Source: DASWIV01 sp036397475
GTDB lineage: Bacteria; JAJVIF01; JAPKYR01
NCBI GenBank assembly: GCA_036397475.1
Contig: DASWIV010000013.1
Location: 1-19,675 of the forward strand
Direction of reading: 5' to 3'
Length of the DNA: 19,675 nt
The translations under genes were made by a program, and so were the position numbers. Of this stretch, positions 1 to 7,442 are shown piece after piece (position 1 is the stretch's first letter; the number at the start of each line of letters is the position of its first letter). The notes beneath the pieces are model-generated. The model was not told the DNA's origin. It was given only the letters and a program-made list of their open reading frames with translations, and made no database searches.

Positions 1-198
1 GCGGGTATCGGGCTGTTAATAACAATTGGCAATTTATCGAAGCATATAGCCGGTGAATTTTCTGGAGAAAAAATACATTTCGATACAACGGAAGAGTGCG
101 CAGTTTCACTTCCGCGAATTATTCGCAACGGCGATTATGTCCTTCTGAAAGCAAGCCGTGGATTTAAACTCGAGAAGCTTCTCGAATCTGAATGGTAA
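1..198 (+). CDS. murF: MurF, UDP-MurNAc-tripeptide:D-Ala-D-Ala ligase, C-terminal end (partial)
   Basis: The first 65 codons are open in frame 1 and end with TAA at 196-198. The product ends the cytoplasmic precursor pathway by adding D-alanyl-D-alanine to the UDP-MurNAc tripeptide. The visible peptide has the typical end of Mur ligase domain 3: an acidic-hydrophobic stretch (HFDTTEECA) and then a GDYVLLKASRGFKLEKL-type motif, close to the conserved GD.VLvKGSrgm.le ending of MurF. The next gene, mraY, starts in the overlapping TAATG, which is the normal murF-mraY order. The start and the ATP-binding and central domains lie left of the window. Identification rests on a short tail plus context. 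Confidence 0.85.
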   Translation, partial: AGIGLLITIGNLSKHIAGEFSGEKIHFDTTEECAVSLPRIIRNGDYVLLKASRGFKLEKLLESEW

Positions 199-1172
199 TG
201 AGTTATACGCACGGACAACTGGTTTTATTTTCAATTCTCGCGGCGTCGTGGATCATGACCGCGCTGATTGTGTCCGTGCTGTCCAAATTCCGTGGTGGGG
301 GCTCGGTTATACGCGACCAGGGTCCTGCACATCATAAGGCGAAGGGAAAAACTCCCTCGACGGGCGGACGGGCATTTCTCGTCGTCATGGTTTTTGTCGG
401 ACTTCCCGGTGCTGCCCTGATGAACGATCCGGAGGCGATCATAGCGGTAACGGCGGGGATCCTCGCTGGTTTGATAGGGATAGCGGACGACCTGATGAAA
501 ATATCGACTGGCCATTCGTCCGGCTTGAAAGCTAGATACAAACTCCCCCTACAGGCTATAGTCGCCCTGATGATCTGCGGGGCAATTTCATATTTTCTCG
601 ACAATAACATTATTCACATCCCCTTCACGGACATTTCAATCAATATCGGCTACTGGAAAATCCTATCTGGCTCTCTGATATTCCTGTCAATAGTGAATGC
701 CGTGAACTTCACGGATGGACTGGACGGGCTGGCTGCGTCGACAATATTGATCGCTTCGCTGTCGCTCGGAGTTGTTTTTTACGTATCAAACCTGTCGACT
801 GCGGCGGTTCCGGTCCTGCTGATAGGGATATGTGCGGGATTCCTTCCATTCAACTGGAATCCGGCGAAAATTTTCATGGGTGATTCCGGCGCGCTTGCAC
901 TTGGAGGCGCTCTGGGAGCCGCCGCGATTGCATCCGGATTCGAAATAGCCATCCTGTTCATCGGAATCGTGTTCGTGGTCGAAATAGCCAGTGTCGTGCT
1001 GCAGGTTGTCTATTTCAGGCTTACCGGCGGGAAAAGAATATTCAGAATGACACCTATACATCACGCATTGGAGCTTAGAGGGTTTTCAGAGCCGAAGATT
1101 GTCATCGGAGCGTCTCTCCTCGGAATTATCGGAGGGGCAATTGGATTGGTTTCTGTCCTTAAAAATGGGTAA
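198..1172 (+). CDS. mraY: MraY, phospho-MurNAc-pentapeptide translocase
   Basis: MraY moves phospho-MurNAc-pentapeptide from UDP to undecaprenyl phosphate, making lipid I at the inner face of the membrane. From the ATG at 198 the protein is 324 residues, close to the Bacillus length. Visible family motifs are GPAHHKAKGKTPSTGG (42-57), the Asp pair in GIADDLMK (94-101), NAVNFTDGLDGLA (167-179), FMGDSGALALGG (226-237) and the histidine motif MTPIHHALELRG (284-295). Many hydrophobic segments fit a polytopic protein. I chose 198 because TAATG overlaps the murF stop, which suggests translational coupling; an in-frame ATG at 192 would add two residues. The gene is followed by an unusually long, hairpin-rich gap before murD. 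Confidence 0.97.
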   Translation: MSYTHGQLVLFSILAASWIMTALIVSVLSKFRGGGSVIRDQGPAHHKAKGKTPSTGGRAFLVVMVFVGLPGAALMNDPEAIIAVTAGILAGLIGIADDLMKISTGHSSGLKARYKLPLQAIVALMICGAISYFLDNNIIHIPFTDISINIGYWKILSGSLIFLSIVNAVNFTDGLDGLAASTILIASLSLGVVFYVSNLSTAAVPVLLIGICAGFLPFNWNPAKIFMGDSGALALGGALGAAAIASGFEIAILFIGIVFVVEIASVVLQVVYFRLTGGKRIFRMTPIHHALELRGFSEPKIVIGASLLGIIGGAIGLVSVLKNG

Positions 1173-1203
1173 AAAGAGACTTAATAAGACTGAATATATA
1201 GAT

Positions 1204-1223
1204 AGGCGATATTGCTATCGCCT
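1204..1223 (+). other. Perfect stem-loop downstream of mraY
   Basis: AGGCGATA (1204-1211) pairs perfectly with TATCGCCT (1216-1223) around a four-base loop. No T-run follows. It is the first of four stem-loops in the 274-base gap between mraY and murD, and may stabilise the 3' end of the mraY message or be part of a larger leader RNA. Function is unknown. Confidence 0.55.
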
Positions 1224-1243
1224 GGATGAGTATCTCTACGCAT

Positions 1244-1282
1244 CGGGAAGGGATTTTATCCCGGTCCCTTCCCGTTTATTTT
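1244..1282 (+). terminator. Rho-independent terminator-like hairpin after mraY
   Basis: CGGGAAGGGA (1244-1253) pairs perfectly with TCCCTTCCCG (1265-1274), giving a ten-pair GC-rich stem with an eleven-base loop. TTTATTTT (1275-1282) follows directly. This has the form of an intrinsic terminator for transcripts coming from murF-mraY. It is unexpected inside a dcw cluster, which is usually transcribed through. Confidence 0.7.
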
Positions 1283-1315
1283 CTCAGGATACACCGAAAA
1301 TGTCTCCAATGGTCG

Positions 1316-1374
1316 GTCCAGGGAATCACCGGGAGGGAGAGAGAAATTTCTCTCCCCCCGGTCCCGGACTTTTT
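1316..1374 (+). terminator. Second, longer terminator-like hairpin between mraY and murD
   Basis: An inner stem pairs 1329-1342 with 1349-1361 (13 pairs, one bulged A at 1334, loop GAAATT at 1343-1348). An outer stem pairs GTCC/GGGA (1316-1319 and 1321-1324, one bulged A at 1320) with TCCCGGAC (1362-1369). TTTTT (1370-1374) follows the outer stem at once. The structure is long and GC-rich, and would be predicted to be very stable. It could be a terminator or the core of a structured RNA. Confidence 0.6.
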
Positions 1375-1393
1375 CGACTGAAATAGATTTTTC

Positions 1394-1429
1394 CGTCTGA
1401 AAAGCCATGCTCTTCAGACGCATGTTTTT
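1394..1429 (+). terminator. Third T-tailed hairpin, just upstream of murD
   Basis: CGTCTGAA (1394-1401) pairs perfectly with TTCAGACG (1413-1420) around an eleven-base loop. TTTTT comes four bases later (1425-1429). It ends about 17 bases before the murD start codon and so lies in the murD leader. It may be a weak terminator or attenuator. The stem is less GC-rich than the two before it. Confidence 0.45.
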
Positions 1430-1446
1430 GTAAATGGGATCAGAAA

Positions 1447-2859
1447 ATGAAAGCTTATCCCAAGAAAACCAGGTTTGTGGTTTGGGGCTATGGCGTGACG
1501 GGACGATCGCTCGCACGTGTACTCATAAGCCGCGGATATCGTGTCACTGTCATCGACGACCGTCCTGAGGACGCGTTTGTCGACTTCACTGAAGACATGA
1601 AGGATCTCAGGAAAAAAGGGGTGCGTTACAACTTCGGTGGTGTAGGCAACCTGGTAAATTTTGTAACCAAAAATGCAGACGTCCTGTCGCCGTCGCCGGG
1701 TATCAACGTTCCCAGGGAACTTATTGATGCGTGTACCGGCGCGAAGATCCAGGTGTCCGGAGAGCTGGAGATAGCATACAGGCTTGTCGCAGGGCGATTA
1801 ATTGCAGTTACAGGCACTGATGGGAAGACCACGGTCGCGACCTTGATCCACAGGGTAATGGAAGACGCGGGGATCCAGGTCCACCTTGCCGGGAATATCG
1901 GTGAACCGTATATCGACCTTGCAGGTAAAACAAAACCCGACCATTGGATCGTAGTGGAGGTCTCGTCGTACCAGCTTGAGACAGTACGTTTGTTCAGGCC
2001 CTATATAGCGGTCCTTCTGAACATCGCACAAGACCATATGGAGCGCCATCGGGATATAAGGGTGTATACACGGGTCAAGGGACGTATTTTCGAAAGGCAG
2101 CGGCACAGTGAGCATTCGATCATCAATTTCGACGATCCCGCCTGCCTCCAGGCATATGGAAAATCCCTTGGGAAGATCCATGGATTTTCACTGGCTGGAA
2201 AAATCTCCGGCGGTGCATGGCGCAACGGAATAGAGCTTTACATCGACACTGAAAACAAGCCGGTTCCGATCATGAAATTATCCGACCTGAAAATACATGG
2301 CGATCACAATCACTTAAATGTACTTGCCTCCATAATGGCCTGTAAACTAGCCGGCTGCGAGGATGATTCAATAAGGACATCCATTTCCGAATTCCAGGGA
2401 CTTCCCCACAGGATAGAGACTGTCGGAGAATCGAACGAGGTACTCTGGGTCAATGATTCGAAGGCAACGAACATACACGCGACGATCAGTGCCATCAAAT
2501 GTTTCGACCGCCCGATAATTTTACTTCTTGGCGGCTACGACAAGGGACTGGACCTTATAGAGCTGATCCCATACATCAAGGAGAAAGTGAAGCATGTGGT
2601 CCTCCTGGGGAATACAAGGTCCCGATTCAAACGTGCACTTAAGGAATACAGCTACAAGGAAATAACATCAAGGAAAACACTCGCGGAAGCATGTTCCGCC
2701 GCGAAATCGCTTTGCGCTCCCGGGGATGTCGTCCTCTTGTCTCCAGCGAGTTCAAGCTTCGACCAGTTCGGCAATTACATGGAACGCGGCGACTCCTTCA
2801 GATCATGGGTGCAGAAAAAGGCGCTGCGGCAAAAAGATGAAGAAAGAACCATTGAATAA
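1447..2859 (+). CDS. murD: MurD, UDP-MurNAc-L-alanine:D-glutamate ligase
   Basis: MurD adds D-glutamate to UDP-MurNAc-L-Ala in the cytoplasm, using ATP. The 470-residue protein has an N-terminal Rossmann-like domain starting FVVWGYGVTGRSLA (10-23), the ATP P-loop VTGTDGKTT (121-129), the Mur ligase segment VEVSSYQLE (170-178), QDHMERH with the downstream K211 of YTRVKGRIF in the place of the carbamylated lysine, the nucleotide motif NDSKATN (336-342), and the C-terminal MurD hallmark LLSPASSSFDQFGNYMERGDSF. The length is slightly above the common 430-460. A weak GGGA lies about eight bases before the ATG. Its 3' end overlaps ftsW by 23 bases. It is separated from mraY by hairpins, so it may have its own promoter, though I could not find a convincing one. 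Confidence 0.96.
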   Translation: MKAYPKKTRFVVWGYGVTGRSLARVLISRGYRVTVIDDRPEDAFVDFTEDMKDLRKKGVRYNFGGVGNLVNFVTKNADVLSPSPGINVPRELIDACTGAKIQVSGELEIAYRLVAGRLIAVTGTDGKTTVATLIHRVMEDAGIQVHLAGNIGEPYIDLAGKTKPDHWIVVEVSSYQLETVRLFRPYIAVLLNIAQDHMERHRDIRVYTRVKGRIFERQRHSEHSIINFDDPACLQAYGKSLGKIHGFSLAGKISGGAWRNGIELYIDTENKPVPIMKLSDLKIHGDHNHLNVLASIMACKLAGCEDDSIRTSISEFQGLPHRIETVGESNEVLWVNDSKATNIHATISAIKCFDRPIILLLGGYDKGLDLIELIPYIKEKVKHVVLLGNTRSRFKRALKEYSYKEITSRKTLAEACSAAKSLCAPGDVVLLSPASSSFDQFGNYMERGDSFRSWVQKKALRQKDEERTIE

Positions 2860-4090
2860 TATCGCCAGAACCGATGTCTCGAAGCAGATGATGTGTATCG
2901 GGATGTGCGTCCTCGCGCTTATCACGGCGGGATGGATGATGTTCCTTTCGACTGGATTCATATTCGAGGGAAAACCGAACTTCGAAAATTTCAACAATCT
3001 CCTTGATAAGCGGATAGTTGTCACTTTTGTCGGTGCTGCGCTCATGGTTTTCCTGTGGCTGGTCCCGGTGACTGCTATCAGGAAGTCAGGCAAATGGCTG
3101 ATGATTCTTGGTGCGATTTTTCTTGCCGCCGTACTATGGACCCCGCTGGGAGTATCAATTCGAGGAAGCAGGAGATGGCTGGACCTGATCGCGTTTACAT
3201 TCCAGCCGCTCGAATTCGTTAAGGTAGCGATGGTAATCTACCTCTCGAATTATTTCGCGTCTAATTATCCCCTGAGGAAACACGAGCCACTGAGCGCAAT
3301 CGCCCCACTTGGCGCTGCATTGATACTGATACTGATGGTCGCGGTACAGACGGACCTTTCCGGAGCAGGTATCCTCTTTCTCGTAGCATTGACGCTCGCT
3401 ATCATGGCAGGCCTGCATCCAAAGACCCTTGCGATTTCACTTGCGTCAATAGGGTTCGTTTTCATGGGAGTACTCGCATTCAAGCCCGATAAACTGGAGA
3501 GAATTTTCATCCCTATCACCCCCCTGCACGATCTTGGCGCTGAAGGATATCAAAGTACTATCTCAATCGGTGCGATCACGAATGGAGAATGGTTCGGGCG
3601 CGGCGCGGGAGAATCTATCGCGATCTATTCCCTCCCGGATCACCTGACCGACTTCATCTTTTCCGTTATCTGCGAAGAGTGGGGATTGATAGGAGGAATC
3701 ATTCTTATCGCGGTTTTCACTATTCTGATAGTGTCCATGTTCACGATTGCGTTCAGGCAGAAGGAGATATTCCGGGTATTCCTGGGAAGCGGAATAGCTG
3801 CAATGATCACCTACCAGGCAGCGATTCATATACTTGTAACAACAAGATTGTTCCCCTCAACAGGGCAACCGCTTCCATTCGTCTCGGAAGGCGGCTCGAG
3901 TTTTCTCGCGGCGATTGCCGGGATCGGAATAATGCTCAACCTCGGGCGAAGCATAAACGACGAGCCCGAGATACTTTCTGCCAAAAAGCCAGTCCGCATA
4001 AAAAAGGAAGAGATTCTTTCAAGAAAGCCTCAACGGCCGGATTTTTCCCGGAGGACAGCGTCCAGCTCAGGAAGGCGCAGGGTTATTTAG
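2837..4090 (+). CDS. ftsW: FtsW, SEDS-family septal peptidoglycan polymerase
   Basis: FtsW polymerises lipid II into glycan strands at the division septum, with a partner class B PBP. From the ATG at 2837 the protein is 417 residues with about ten hydrophobic segments. Family motifs seen are IRGSRRWLDL (108-117), FQPLEFVKVAMV (122-133), the loop ending GYQSTISIGA (237-246), GRGAGES (254-260) and LPDHLTDFIFSVICEEWGL (266-284), holding the conserved catalytic Asp (D272). LPSTGQPLPF-like and EGGSS segments follow. Two motifs are off consensus: QTDLSGAG (171-178) where QPDxGT is usual, and SEGGSS (350-355) where SYGGSS is usual. A basic tail follows residue 380. The start overlaps murD by 23 bases. 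The reading frame is open further upstream, but that part is the murD shadow. Confidence 0.93.
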   Translation: MKKEPLNNIARTDVSKQMMCIGMCVLALITAGWMMFLSTGFIFEGKPNFENFNNLLDKRIVVTFVGAALMVFLWLVPVTAIRKSGKWLMILGAIFLAAVLWTPLGVSIRGSRRWLDLIAFTFQPLEFVKVAMVIYLSNYFASNYPLRKHEPLSAIAPLGAALILILMVAVQTDLSGAGILFLVALTLAIMAGLHPKTLAISLASIGFVFMGVLAFKPDKLERIFIPITPLHDLGAEGYQSTISIGAITNGEWFGRGAGESIAIYSLPDHLTDFIFSVICEEWGLIGGIILIAVFTILIVSMFTIAFRQKEIFRVFLGSGIAAMITYQAAIHILVTTRLFPSTGQPLPFVSEGGSSFLAAIAGIGIMLNLGRSINDEPEILSAKKPVRIKKEEILSRKPQRPDFSRRTASSSGRRRVI

Positions 4091-4093
4091 CTC

Positions 4094-5062
4094 ATGATTT
4101 TTACACATGAAAAATATCTGCCTATTTATGAAGAACTAAAAAGTTCCGGGTTTGCGGGTAAGCTCTCTGCAAACACGCCGCTGGCGAAATATACAACCTA
4201 TGGCATCGGGGGTCCTGCGGCAATCTTCGCCGAAGCATGGAACAGCACAGACCTGGAACTAATCCACCGGATAAAAAATAGCTACAACCTGGATTCATTT
4301 GTGATCGGTGGCGGAGCCAATGTGCTTATCGCCGACCATGGATTCGACGGAATCGCGATTAAACTGGGCGGCGAATACGCGGATTACTCATCCGAAGGCA
4401 CAACTATCGTTACGGGTTCGGCTGTCCAGCTTAATAAAATTGTCAGGGAAGGCTGCAGGATCGGGCTTGCAGGGATAGAGCGTCTCGCGGGAATCCCCGG
4501 ACTTATAGGCGGAGCGCTTGTAATGAACGCGGGAACATTCGGGGAGAATTTCGATGGCATCCTGCGAGAGATAGAAGTATTTGCCGGGACTGGAGCCGTA
4601 AGAAAAATGGCGCCCGAAGAATGCGGGTTCGCTTATCGTACAAGTATATTTCAAACATCGAATCACATAATCCTTGGCTGCACCATTCATGGCGAAAAGG
4701 GCGATCCTAAAACTCTGCTTGATACGGTTAAGGAAAGGGTAGACAGGCGGAACCGCACCCAGCCGGTAACACATCCGTCCTGCGGATGTGTTTTCAAAAA
4801 CCCGGATGGAGATAAATCCGCCGGACGCCTGATCGATGAAGCCGGTCTGAAGGGCCTTCGGTCGGGTGGCGCGGTCATTTCGGATCAGCACGCGAATTTC
4901 ATCATCAACGAAGGAAGCGGTAAGGCGTCGGATGTCCTTTTCCTGATGCGAACCGCGCGAAATAAAGTGATTGAAACTACTGGTATAAAATTATCGCCGG
5001 AAGTAAAGGGGATCGGATTTGGCAAATCAATTGAAGAGATACTCGAATCGTCCACGGGCTGA
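4094..5062 (+). CDS. murB: MurB, UDP-N-acetylenolpyruvoylglucosamine reductase
   Basis: MurB reduces UDP-GlcNAc-enolpyruvate to UDP-MurNAc with NADPH and FAD, the second committed step of precursor synthesis. The 322-residue protein has the FAD-binding segment NTPLAKYTTYGIGGPA (27-42), VIGGGANVLIAD (70-81), the GIERLAGIPGLIGGALVMNAG run (127-147), the catalytic Arg motif YRTSIF (181-186), SCGCVFKNP (229-237) and the Glu of LSPEVKGIGF (300-309). The short YRTSIF form fits a type II MurB. The residue at the position of the usual proton-donor Ser is Cys232; Cys occurs here in some family members as far as I recall. It follows ftsW after three bases and overlaps ftsQ by 44 bases. murG and murC, often found here, are absent. 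Confidence 0.95.
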   Translation: MIFTHEKYLPIYEELKSSGFAGKLSANTPLAKYTTYGIGGPAAIFAEAWNSTDLELIHRIKNSYNLDSFVIGGGANVLIADHGFDGIAIKLGGEYADYSSEGTTIVTGSAVQLNKIVREGCRIGLAGIERLAGIPGLIGGALVMNAGTFGENFDGILREIEVFAGTGAVRKMAPEECGFAYRTSIFQTSNHIILGCTIHGEKGDPKTLLDTVKERVDRRNRTQPVTHPSCGCVFKNPDGDKSAGRLIDEAGLKGLRSGGAVISDQHANFIINEGSGKASDVLFLMRTARNKVIETTGIKLSPEVKGIGFGKSIEEILESSTG

Positions 5063-6242
5063 TCGACATCCGTCTGAACTTCGCAGGAAAACGGGAACCC
5101 GTAGCAGGAAATTATCCCCGGGAGAAATTGCTTCTGAAAGTAAGCTATCCCGTACAAATAAAAGCAGGGTTGATAAATCCAGCTCCAGGACCGCTGCCAC
5201 AAAACAAATTCCGGTGAAAAAATCAACCGTAAAAAAAATCCCTTCGAGGCCGTTAACCACAAGATCCGACGTGGTTCTCAGGTTGCTGGTGTACTGCCTT
5301 GTACCTGCCATTTTGTATTACCTTCTGAACCTTGGGATAATGAATCTTGATAAGGTAACCGTGAGAGGGAACACTGAATTATCGACTGATGAAATTATCG
5401 GGATGGCGTCGCTCGATGGCGCTAACGATGTCTGGGCAATGGCACTTCCGGTAAATTACATCGAGGAAGAGATCGGGCGCAATCCGAAAATTGATTACGT
5501 TGAAGTTCGGCACAGCGGATTGAAGTCGATAGATATTTTCGTGATGGAACGAAAAGGTGTCGGAGCCGCGAGAGTGAACTGCCGCGATTTCATTTTTGAT
5601 TCCGACGGTGAATTACTCGATATCCGCCCCGCAGGCTCCAATCCTGGAGTTCCTCTGGTTACCGGCATGCAGCCGGGAGTTATTAAATATAATGACCAGC
5701 CTCTTTATAAAATGAGCGAAAAATGGAACGTGATAGTCCAGGCTGAGGACGGATACCTGCTCGCAGGTGAACCGACTTACCTTGACAGGCAATTCGAGCG
5801 GTTGATCTTCCTGCTGTCATTCCTCGATTACAAACGTACTAATACCGGGGATTCACTCAATAATATCCAGATGGATTTCCAGGGCAAAATGACCCTGGAA
5901 TTCAACGGATTTCCCCCGATGAAAATCGGGCTGTTCGATAATGGCAGAGAGCAGATCCGGAGGGTGGAGTCGCTTATCGCAGCCATGGCCGACGAATCAT
6001 TAGCAGAACTCGATCCATCGAAAATTGAATATTTCGACATTTCCACGATCGAATATCCACACTATGTCCTTGCCGGAAATCACCTCGAAAGGTCTGACCG
6101 GGAAATCGGGATCCGGATGGAAGAGTTGATGGCAGAAAAAGAAATTCCGGCCGGGGAAGAAGAATCCGCTGAAGAGGATGATACGTCCGAAACGGAAACG
6201 TATTATAATCATAGTATCTTTTCTTTGACAGGCAACGGTTAA
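5019..6242 (+). CDS. ftsQ: FtsQ/DivIB-type division protein with POTRA domain
   Basis: FtsQ/DivIB is a bitopic divisome protein that links FtsB and FtsL to the other septal proteins. The 407-residue product has a basic, Ser/Lys/Arg-rich cytoplasmic region (about 1-84), one transmembrane segment (about 85-107) and a POTRA domain (about 109-177, starting NLDKVTVRGNTELSTDEI). The FtsQ beta domain follows, with GVPLVTGMQPG near the usual LP.ltG position. The C-terminal tail is acidic (GEEESAEEDDTSETET). The start is TTG at 5019, preceded by AAAGGGGAT at a fitting distance, inside the end of murB. The N-terminal cytoplasmic part is long for FtsQ and more like DivIB. Overall identity is weak, as usual for this family, but domain order and position are clear. 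Confidence 0.85.
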   Translation: MANQLKRYSNRPRADRHPSELRRKTGTRSRKLSPGEIASESKLSRTNKSRVDKSSSRTAATKQIPVKKSTVKKIPSRPLTTRSDVVLRLLVYCLVPAILYYLLNLGIMNLDKVTVRGNTELSTDEIIGMASLDGANDVWAMALPVNYIEEEIGRNPKIDYVEVRHSGLKSIDIFVMERKGVGAARVNCRDFIFDSDGELLDIRPAGSNPGVPLVTGMQPGVIKYNDQPLYKMSEKWNVIVQAEDGYLLAGEPTYLDRQFERLIFLLSFLDYKRTNTGDSLNNIQMDFQGKMTLEFNGFPPMKIGLFDNGREQIRRVESLIAAMADESLAELDPSKIEYFDISTIEYPHYVLAGNHLERSDREIGIRMEELMAEKEIPAGEEESAEEDDTSETETYYNHSIFSLTGNG

Positions 6243-6243
6243 T

Positions 6244-7008
6244 ATGACCAGGGAACATCCGAAAAAAAAGCGTCGCGCCGGAATATCATTCATGACAATT
6301 GTCCTGAGTATTGCGCTCGGGATCATTCTCTCATTCCCGTTCAAGGTTATCAGCAGCGAACAGAAGGAACCTGCGCAGGTTGAAAGCAGGCAGGAACTCG
6401 CGTCACTGATGACAAAAATACAGGATGAAAATGAGGAACTCACGCAGGAGTTGAAAGAAACACGCGAACACGTTACATCCCTTGAAAGCGCTCTGCTCGA
6501 ACGTGACCAGGCAAGCGCGGAGATCACGAACTCGATATCCCGTTACAGGATCCTCGCCGGACTCGACGCTGTTCAGGGTCCGGGTATCCGGCTGACCCTT
6601 TCGGAAGATTCATCCGGCATTCCCCAGGGAGTGGAAGTGCGCCCTTATCTCATTCACCAGACCGATCTGCTGAACATCGTCAACGAATTATGGCTGGCGG
6701 GAGCAGAAGCAATAGCAATTCGTTCCGGTGAAAAAACCGAGAGGCTTGTACTCGACTCATCGATACGATGTGTCGGCAGCCTGATCGATGTGAACAATAC
6801 AAGAATGACCCCGCCGTTCGACATCATCGCGATAGGCGATCCCGAAATTTTAAACAGCGTCCTTACAATGCCGGGTGGCGTTCTCGAACCTCTGACCTGG
6901 TACAGCATCAAATGGGAGATCGTAAAGTCGGATAATTTTACACTCCCTGCATTCAGGGGAAGCACCCTGATGGAGTATGCCAAACCACTCGAGGAGAGTG
7001 GTGAATAA
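6244..7008 (+). CDS. DUF881 family membrane-anchored coiled-coil protein (YlxW/YlxX-like)
   Basis: The function of this family is not known in detail. Its members sit between divIB/ftsQ and ftsA in Bacillus-type dcw clusters. The 254-residue product has a basic start (KKKRR), a signal-anchor helix (about 14-35), a charged coiled-coil stretch (about 45-97) rich in E, Q and L, and the DUF881 domain. That domain begins at YRILAGLDAVQGPGIRLTL and contains HQTDLLNIVNELWLAGAEA (138-156), the hallmark LVNeLw.aGAEAIaI region. It starts one base after the ftsQ stop and its TAATG overlaps the start of sbp, so it should be cotranscribed and coupled with both. The domain probably faces the periplasm. Confidence 0.85.
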   Translation: MTREHPKKKRRAGISFMTIVLSIALGIILSFPFKVISSEQKEPAQVESRQELASLMTKIQDENEELTQELKETREHVTSLESALLERDQASAEITNSISRYRILAGLDAVQGPGIRLTLSEDSSGIPQGVEVRPYLIHQTDLLNIVNELWLAGAEAIAIRSGEKTERLVLDSSIRCVGSLIDVNNTRMTPPFDIIAIGDPEILNSVLTMPGGVLEPLTWYSIKWEIVKSDNFTLPAFRGSTLMEYAKPLEESGE

Positions 7009-7328
7009 TGTGGCTGTTCTTCTTGTGCGTGATAATCGGATTTGGCGCAGGATTCTACTTCGACTTACCGCTGAAAGCGCTCTCGAATAAATATATTGCA
7101 CTGATTTTACTGGCGGTCCTGGACTCTCTCACATTCAGCCTTTCCAGAGATCTTGTCGACCGGATTCCATCGAGTCGCCTGACACTCATCAGGCTGTTTA
7201 CAGCACTGATATTTGGCGGGTTTGTCATATATTATGGGGAAAAAAGCGGTCTGGACTTATACCTGGTTGCATTAATCCCGTTAGGGGTATCATTTGCACT
7301 AAATTTGTATAAGTTTCTGCCGAAATAA
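7008..7328 (+). CDS. sbp: Small basic protein Sbp (DUF1290), integral membrane
   Basis: This 106-residue protein has three or four hydrophobic segments and matches the DUF1290/Sbp pattern: MWLFFLCVIIGFGAGF at the start, KYIALILLAVLDSL (29-42) in the middle, and SGLDLYLVALIPLGVSFALN near the end. In Bacillus subtilis sbp lies right before ftsA, as here. Its role is not well defined; the constant position suggests a link to division. Its ATG overlaps the stop of the DUF881 gene (TAATG). It ends 114 bases before ftsA. Confidence 0.85.
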   Translation: MWLFFLCVIIGFGAGFYFDLPLKALSNKYIALILLAVLDSLTFSLSRDLVDRIPSSRLTLIRLFTALIFGGFVIYYGEKSGLDLYLVALIPLGVSFALNLYKFLPK

Positions 7329-7353
7329 CATAAATGATTATACATTATTTTCC

Positions 7354-7382
7354 TTGCTTTAAATGAGGGTGGATACTATACT
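7354..7382 (+). promoter_or_regulatory. Sigma70-type promoter upstream of ftsA
   Basis: TTGCTT (7354-7359) and TATACT (7377-7382) are separated by exactly 17 bases. Start of transcription would fall near 7389, leaving a leader of about 55 bases before the GTG of ftsA at 7443. This would allow ftsA-ftsZ to be expressed apart from the upstream wall genes. GAGGGT...ACCCTC (7365-7370 and 7385-7390) forms an inverted repeat spanning the -10, which might be an operator or a hairpin. Confidence 0.6.
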
Positions 7383-7442
7383 ATACCCTCTTGTAATACA
7401 AGCTTTATGAAGATTACTCAATAAACTTATACAGGGAACAAA

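Noticed and set aside
192..197. Earlier mraY start at ATG 192
   Set aside because: ATG 198 sits in the TAATG stop-start overlap with murF, the usual coupled form; the earlier start cannot be fully excluded.
1099..1386. Possible 95-codon gene spanning the end of mraY and the hairpin region
   Set aside because: Its start is inside mraY and the rest reads through the inverted repeats; no ribosome site or similarity seen.
1204..1429. Mobile element or CRISPR-like array from the repeated hairpins
   Set aside because: The hairpins differ in sequence, there is no regular spacer length, no target duplication and no transposase.
4388..4891. Open frame of 167 codons on the minus strand across murB
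   Set aside because: Fully inside murB, which has all catalytic motifs on the other strand.
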